DNA of 64,000 bases from an uncultured Akkermansia sp. GTDB taxonomy: Bacteria > Verrucomicrobiota > Verrucomicrobiia > Verrucomicrobiales > Akkermansiaceae. The notes below the pieces were generated by a model. The model did not search any database. It worked only from the letters and a program-made list of their open reading frames with translations, and was not told the DNA's origin. Position numbers and translations under genes: made by a program. Location of the stretch: the NCBI GenBank assembly GCA_944390825.1, contig CALXRG010000005.1, forward strand, positions 62,001-126,000, written 5' to 3'. Below, piece after piece: positions 57,457 through 64,000 of the stretch (position 1 is its first letter; each line of letters begins with the position of its first letter).

Positions 57457-59178
57457 ATGATTGTCACACTCGTTATTTCTCTCACACTGGCGCTTGTCCT
57501 CGGTATGCTGGCGGAGCGTCTGCGTTTGTCTACCCTGGTGGGTTACCTTTTGGCCGGTATTGTCGCAATGCAGTTGTGGCGCGGCGATATGGATCAGGAT
57601 TTGGTGGAAGACTTTTCCCACATCGGCGTGGTTTTGCTGCTGTTTGGCGTTGGGCTCCAGTTTCATTTCAAGGATTTGGTTGCGGTGCAGAGGCTGGCGT
57701 TGCCCACGGCTATTGTCAGTATGATTGCCCGTACGCTGGTAGTTGCGGCGGCGGCCTGGCTGCTGGGTGATACGATGGGGCTTTCCGTGGTGGGAAGTGT
57801 GATGTTCGGCGTTTGCACCTGTGTTACCAGTACGGTGGTGCTGACCCGTGTGCTAGCCGACAATCGGGTGCTGCAGACTCCCGCCGGTCATACCAGCCTC
57901 GGAATTCTGGTGGTAGAGGATATTTTCACGATCATGATGCTGGTGCTTATGCCGGTGCTTTTCGGTAACAAGCCTTTGCTGGAGTCGCTCCTGTGGATGG
58001 CTGTCAAGCTGGTGCTGCTCGTCATTTGCGTGCTTTACTTTGGGCGCCATGTCATCGGCAGGGTGCTGACTTATGTTTCGCGCTTTGCTTCCGGGGAGCT
58101 GTTTACGCTTTCGGTGCTGGTGTTTGCGCTGGGGATCGCTTTCCTGTCGTCCTATGTGTTTGATGCATCGATGGAGTTCGGAGCCTTCCTATCCGGGATG
58201 GTGGTGGGGCAGAGCAAGTTCGCGGCGCGGGCTGCCAGTGATGCGTTGCCGATGCGCGATGCGTTTGCGGTGCTGTTCTTCGTGTCGGTGGGCATGGGGT
58301 TCGATCCTTTTACGATCTGGGATCACTGGGAGCTTTTGCTGGCAACCGTGCTGCTGACGATTCTTGTTGCCAGCTGGGTTTGCTATGTGACACTCAGGGC
58401 GCTCAAGTCTCCGTTCCGCAAGGCGGCAACGGTGGCTCTTTCCCGGGCTCAGGTCGGCGAATTCTCGTTCATTCTGGCTTCTTTGGCGGCTACTACTTAC
58501 GGGGTGTTGCCCAAGGAGGCCGTCAATGTGATTACGGGGGTGGCGATTATCACCATTACGCTCAATGCTGCCTGCTACCGCTTTGTGCCTCAGTTGATAA
58601 ATGTCTTGGAGAAGAGGGGCTTCGGTGATGCTTCAAAGAATGACGGGGAAATCCTCCCCGAGCCCACAGAGAATCATGACCGCGTCATCGTGGTGGGGCA
58701 CGGACCCTGCGGAGAGATCTGCACGCGCCTTCTGCGGGAGAACGCGGTCGATGCTGTGGTGGTGGAAATGAATATCGACACCGTGAACCGCCTCACCAAG
58801 GCGGGCATTCCCGCCATGCATGGTGATGCACGCCGCCGCTCGATTCTTACGGCGGCCGGTGTGGAGAAGGCCATTTCCATCATCATTACCTCTCCGGCCG
58901 CCCCCGCGATGGAAATTGCGACCATGGCTCGCAGCCTCAACCCGGATATCTACGTGATGGCTCACACTCAGTACGTGCGTACGGCCCAGCATCTGCGCCG
59001 GGAGCTTAAGAATCAGGTGGCCGTTTACTCTGGTGAGCATGAGGTGGCCCTCACGATGATGAGCCACCTGCTGAGCCGTCAGCATGCTACGGCTGATCAG
59101 GTGACCCGCGAGTTGCGGCGTGCCCGTGAGCTGCTGAAGGAGGCCGGGGATTCTTTGTCCGGCCCCGAGCCTTCCTGA
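57457..59178 (+). CDS. CPA2-family cation/proton antiporter with RCK_N domain (KefB/YbaL-like)
   Basis: The product is 573 residues from the ATG at 57457, with about 12 transmembrane helices (1-380). GYLLAGIVAMQLW, LGILVVEDIFTIMMLV (ion-coupling Asp) and EFGAFLSGMVVGQS are CPA2 signatures. The C-terminal RCK_N/TrkA-N domain (about 410-530) begins VIVVGHGPCGEICTRLL and binds nucleotide to gate transport. It likely exchanges K+ or Na+ for H+. The start at 57457 has a GCAGGT just upstream and opens directly into helix 1; 18 further in-frame codons to 57403 are less likely. Confidence 0.92.
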   Translation: MIVTLVISLTLALVLGMLAERLRLSTLVGYLLAGIVAMQLWRGDMDQDLVEDFSHIGVVLLLFGVGLQFHFKDLVAVQRLALPTAIVSMIARTLVVAAAAWLLGDTMGLSVVGSVMFGVCTCVTSTVVLTRVLADNRVLQTPAGHTSLGILVVEDIFTIMMLVLMPVLFGNKPLLESLLWMAVKLVLLVICVLYFGRHVIGRVLTYVSRFASGELFTLSVLVFALGIAFLSSYVFDASMEFGAFLSGMVVGQSKFAARAASDALPMRDAFAVLFFVSVGMGFDPFTIWDHWELLLATVLLTILVASWVCYVTLRALKSPFRKAATVALSRAQVGEFSFILASLAATTYGVLPKEAVNVITGVAIITITLNAACYRFVPQLINVLEKRGFGDASKNDGEILPEPTENHDRVIVVGHGPCGEICTRLLRENAVDAVVVEMNIDTVNRLTKAGIPAMHGDARRRSILTAAGVEKAISIIITSPAAPAMEIATMARSLNPDIYVMAHTQYVRTAQHLRRELKNQVAVYSGEHEVALTMMSHLLSRQHATADQVTRELRRARELLKEAGDSLSGPEPS

Positions 59179-59397
59179 CACTCTCATGCGTTCATTCGTC
59201 CTGAGGCTCTCGTGCGCTCATCTCCCCGAGGCTTTTGGATGATCATCCCCCCTGGGGCTCCTTTGCGCTCATGCGGGTTTCTCAGAAGCTCCGGCGGGGG
59301 GTGCCGGGGTGTTTTTTTCCATGCTGCCGTTGAGGTGCGGCATACCCGGCGTATCCGGCATACCCGTTGTGCGTTTTCAGGAACCGGGAAAACGGTA

Positions 59398-59423
59398 ACG
59401 GCCCCGTGCTTGCTCGGGGCCGT
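59398..59423. terminator. Bidirectional terminator between convergent genes
   Basis: ACGGCCCCG (59398-59406) pairs perfectly with CGGGGCCGT (59415-59423). On + it is followed by CGCTGCTTTTGG and on - by TACCGTTTTCC. Confidence 0.65.
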
Positions 59424-59459
59424 CGCTGCTTTTGGGAAAGGTGATGGGCGGAAAGACGG

Positions 59460-60860
59460 TCAACTGTGCTGCGCGAGCATGCCCAGCAGCTTGCTGTGGA
59501 TGCCACCGAATCCGCCGTTGCTCATGATAAGGAGGACATCGCTCGGGTGGACGTGCTCTACTACGTGGCGGACGATGTCATCCACGCTCTTGCCAAGGTA
59601 ACAGTCGGTGCCCAGTTCCTGTATTTCAGCGCAGAGTGCTTCCTCGTCGAGGCGCTGTTCTGCCGGCAGCTGCTTGTAGGAGCTTACCGGCGACAGAACG
59701 GCAAGGTCTGCTTTGCTGAGGGACTGGGCCAGCTCGTGCTGGAACAGGTTGCGGATGGTCGTGTTGCTGCGCGGGTCAAAAAGAGCCCACAGTCGGGCTT
59801 CCGGGTAGCGCTGGCGCAGGCTGTCTATGGCCTGGCTGACGGCTGTCGGGTGGTGGGCAAAGTCATCGACCACGGTGACGCCGTTGACCGTACCGCGTAC
59901 TTCCTGGCGGCGGGCTACGCCTTCGAAGCCCAGCATGGCGGCGCGTATTTGCTCGTAGCTCAGGCCTGCGGTCTTCGCTGCGCAGATGGCCATGGCGGCG
60001 TTGCGGACGTTGAAATCACCGACCATGGGAACCTCGTATTCTTCATTGCCGAGGGTGAAGGTGCTGCCTTTGCAGCTGTGGACGATGTTGGCAATGCATA
60101 TATCGGCGTCTTCGCCCATGCCGACGCTGGTGATGGCTACCATCGGCAGCTCCTTGGCGGCCAGTTCCCGTACTTCGCAGCAGTTCGGGCAATCGGCATT
60201 GATGAAGACGCGCCCGTTGCTGGGTACGACGCGCAGCAGACGGCGGAACGACAGCTTGATTTCATCTACATTGGCGTAGATGTCCGCATGATCCATTTCG
60301 ATGTTGTTGATGATCACTACATCGGGCAGGTAATGCAGGAACTTGGAGCGTTTGTCGAAGAAGGCTGTGTCGTATTCATCCCCTTCCAGAACGCAAAAAT
60401 CAGAGTCTGTGAAGCGACCGCCGCGGCCGAGATTGCGGGCAATGCCTCCGATCATGAAACTGGGGTTGAGGCTGTTGGCTTCCATCAGCCATGCCAGCAT
60501 GGATGTAGTGGTGGTTTTGCCGTGGGTGCCGGTTACGACGAAGTTGCGTTTGCCCCTCAGGAAAAACTCTTTCATGGTTTCGGGCAGACTCAGGTAACGC
60601 AGGTGGCGGTTGAGAACGGCTTCTGCCTCGGGATTCCCTCGGCTGATGGCGTTGCCCACTACGATGAGATCGGCATCCTCCGGGATGTTTTTTTCACTGT
60701 AACCGGTCGAAATCTTAATGCCTTCAGACTCCAGAAAGGTTGACATGGGGGGGTAGGCATTCGCATCTGAGCCAGTGATCTCGTAGCCTTGTTTCGCCAT
60801 GGCGGACGCGACAGCACCCATGGCCGTGCCGCATACCCCGATAAAGTGAACGTGCTTCAT
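59460..60860 (-). CDS. mpl: UDP-N-acetylmuramate:tripeptide ligase Mpl
   Basis: The 466-residue Mur ligase family member has HFIGVCGTAMGAVASAM at the N-terminus, the ATP loop GTHGKTTTTS, and DDFAHHPTAV in the C-terminal domain. The terminal SNGGFGGIH motif marks Mpl rather than MurC. Mpl reattaches recycled L-Ala-gamma-D-Glu-meso-DAP peptide to UDP-MurNAc. The ATG at 60860 (MKHVHFIGVCGTAMG) is the family start; the longer frame from 60992 is spurious. Together with the two amidases at 22995-25243 it points to active wall recycling. Confidence 0.95.
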   Translation of the reverse strand: MKHVHFIGVCGTAMGAVASAMAKQGYEITGSDANAYPPMSTFLESEGIKISTGYSEKNIPEDADLIVVGNAISRGNPEAEAVLNRHLRYLSLPETMKEFFLRGKRNFVVTGTHGKTTTTSMLAWLMEANSLNPSFMIGGIARNLGRGGRFTDSDFCVLEGDEYDTAFFDKRSKFLHYLPDVVIINNIEMDHADIYANVDEIKLSFRRLLRVVPSNGRVFINADCPNCCEVRELAAKELPMVAITSVGMGEDADICIANIVHSCKGSTFTLGNEEYEVPMVGDFNVRNAAMAICAAKTAGLSYEQIRAAMLGFEGVARRQEVRGTVNGVTVVDDFAHHPTAVSQAIDSLRQRYPEARLWALFDPRSNTTIRNLFQHELAQSLSKADLAVLSPVSSYKQLPAEQRLDEEALCAEIQELGTDCYLGKSVDDIVRHVVEHVHPSDVLLIMSNGGFGGIHSKLLGMLAQHS

Positions 60861-60882
60861 GTGAAAAGTCGTGAAAGCGCAG

Positions 60883-60911
60883 AGCTTATCCCAGAAGTGG
60901 CTTTTTGGCAA
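60883..60911 (-). promoter_or_regulatory. Probable promoter of mpl
   Basis: On the - strand TTGCCA (60911-60906) and TAAGCT (60888-60883) are 17 nt apart, 22 nt before the ATG. Confidence 0.5.
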
Positions 60912-61072
60912 GCTAAATGTGTTGGTTCGATGCTGCTTCTGGTACGTTCGCCATGCCGCCGCAGCCCGCCTGAAGGGGACTGCGGCGTTCATGTGACGTT
61001 TGTCGGGATGGCTTGGTGCCTCTGCCAGGATGGCATAGCGCTTCTGCCTGAGATGGCGTCATGGTCTGGTGC

Positions 61073-62032
61073 TTATGGCAGGATGCCGCAGCGGTGTACG
61101 CATTCTTCCCAGCTGACGCCTTCGGTGAGTTGGCGGGTTAGCCACTCATCGTCCGGTAGAGCGGGGGCGCGGTTGAAGGCGGCGGGGTTGTTGATGCGGG
61201 TGAACAGAGCACGGGCAATCACGGCCTTGGGGATGTCGCGCATGCCAAAGCCGGCCGGTTTGCCGTTGCGGGCCCGGTGCGAGGACCACACCCGAATGCT
61301 CTCGCCCAGATCCCTCACGAAGATGACGAGGTGGCCGCGCTCACGGCCGCCGATGACGGGCGTCCACCAGATTTTGAGTACATCTCCCGGGCAGGCTTTC
61401 GTGTAATCGGTAAAGCTGTAACCGGCGCCCAGGCGGTGAATAAGCAGGGCAAAGCCTGCGCCGTTGGCGTTGGCGTAGCCCCAGGGGGTGACTCCGTCCT
61501 TGCAGGGGGCAGGAAAGAGGGCTTGCCAGGCTTTTTTGCTGATGACCGGGTGCCGGTGGGCTGCATCCCAGTACATCAGTGCCTGGAGCAGGGCGCCGTA
61601 GACGGCTCCTGAGCAGAAGGACGGCCGCATCCCGGCGGGGTTCGCGAGGGGGCGTTGCTGTGTTTCGCTCCATTGGAAGGACGCATGAAGGGCTTCGTGC
61701 GCGGCGTCTTCCGTGCTGTAGCCTCCCGGGCCCCCTGCGTGGATTCCTGTGATGGCCCGTGCGACAGCTCTCTGCCAGGAGCTGCCCTGTGCCTGTGCTG
61801 CTTGTGAAGCGGTACCGGTCCGGCGGGCTTTCAGGGACGGTGTTACGTTGACGACGGCCTGGGCGCCGGCGGGAGAAGCCATGCCGAGACACAACAGACA
61901 CAGCAGGACTGCCCGCGCGGCGGCAGGCCTGCTGTATCTGCCGGGCGCTGCTGTTTGCGTGCTGCTTTTGCCCGTCGCCGCTGTGCGCGTGCCGAATCTG
62001 TTGGACTGCAGGGAGGTGCTCTCGGGTATCAT
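61073..62032 (-). CDS. Secreted NlpC/P60-like putative cysteine hydrolase
   Basis: The 319-residue protein has a long polar N-region (about 40 residues), a signal helix (AVLLCLLCLGMASPAGAQA) and a domain with features of NlpC/P60 or amidase-fold cysteine peptidases. These are RPSFCSGAVY (candidate nucleophile Cys140), CPGDVLKIWW, then RGHLVIFV (candidate His234) and VWSSH (candidate third residue). Such enzymes cut peptidoglycan stems or peptides. The assignment rests on motif order, not on a strong match. The start may be downstream of 62032 because the -10 box is only 8 nt from this ATG. It is divergent from gyrB. Confidence 0.6.
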   Translation of the reverse strand: MIPESTSLQSNRFGTRTAATGKSSTQTAAPGRYSRPAAARAVLLCLLCLGMASPAGAQAVVNVTPSLKARRTGTASQAAQAQGSSWQRAVARAITGIHAGGPGGYSTEDAAHEALHASFQWSETQQRPLANPAGMRPSFCSGAVYGALLQALMYWDAAHRHPVISKKAWQALFPAPCKDGVTPWGYANANGAGFALLIHRLGAGYSFTDYTKACPGDVLKIWWTPVIGGRERGHLVIFVRDLGESIRVWSSHRARNGKPAGFGMRDIPKAVIARALFTRINNPAAFNRAPALPDDEWLTRQLTEGVSWEECVHRCGILP

Positions 62033-62040
62033 GCAGGCTC

Positions 62041-62070
62041 TTTATAGCAGCTGGTGCGCATCCACTGCAA
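62041..62070 (-). promoter_or_regulatory. Promoter of the NlpC/P60-like gene
   Basis: On the - strand TTGCAG (62070-62065) and TATAAA (62046-62041) are 18 nt apart. The -10 box lies 8 nt before the annotated ATG. Confidence 0.55.
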
Positions 62071-62137
62071 GCATAATGTATGCCCGGATATGGTGTGCTG
62101 TGCAGACTGATTTGGAAGTGGATAGCAGAATTTAACA

Positions 62138-64000
<1,863 letters not shown>

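Overview
The window reads as a chromosomal segment of a GC-rich Gram-negative bacterium of the Verrucomicrobiota, most likely an Akkermansia-like, host-glycan-using lineage. This is inferred from the mix of outer-membrane porins and an autotransporter, a GH109-type N-acetylgalactosaminidase, a chondroitinase-family lyase, Mpl-type peptidoglycan recycling, and genes that mostly lack clear Shine-Dalgarno sites. No marker was searched, so the genus is not proven. No prophage, insertion sequence, CRISPR array or rRNA gene is visible.

Left part (1-13.6 kb, all + strand) is a classic information-processing cluster: a consensus promoter, tRNA-Thr(GGT), tuf, tRNA-Trp(CCA), secE, nusG, rplK, rplA, rplJ, rplL, rpoB and rpoC. 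GC-rich hairpins sit in most of its longer intercistronic gaps, and a 16-bp perfect-stem hairpin follows rpoC.

13.6-25.3 kb is accessory. A GH109-like glycosidase and a convergent PL8/chondroitinase-like lyase point to mucin and glycosaminoglycan use. They are followed by a membrane-anchored ankyrin protein, an outer-membrane beta-barrel protein, two nearly identical 41-residue poly-glutamine lipoproteins in tandem, a G-rich non-coding stretch, a 32-codon exported peptide gene with its own promoter and terminator, and two tandem Amidase_3 cell-wall amidases.

25.5-31.7 kb is a phosphate-starvation operon on the - strand in the order OprP-like porin, pstS, pstC, pstA, pstB, phoU. A three-repeat Pho box precedes it, and two small tandem-repeat arrays lie inside it. 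A large autotransporter diverges from it.

35-49.4 kb holds a GT-C glycosyltransferase, an orphan ActB-like Tat-exported Fe-S protein, an SNF2 helicase, and a CusCBA/Czc-like heavy-metal RND efflux operon. The adaptor of that operon carries a long histidine-rich domain, and an upstream gene encodes a cysteine-rich exported protein.

49.5-64 kb is mostly housekeeping: an exported M3 peptidase, ComM, a UDP-glucuronate decarboxylase-like SDR, Mrp, an AEC transporter, a CPA2/RCK antiporter, mpl, a secreted NlpC/P60-like protein and the 5' 608 codons of gyrB, which runs off the window. The most striking regulatory feature is the gyrB promoter, whose -35/-10 spacer is entirely alternating CG/TA sequence. 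Several genes here have their -10 box only 8-12 nt before the start codon, which predicts nearly leaderless mRNAs.
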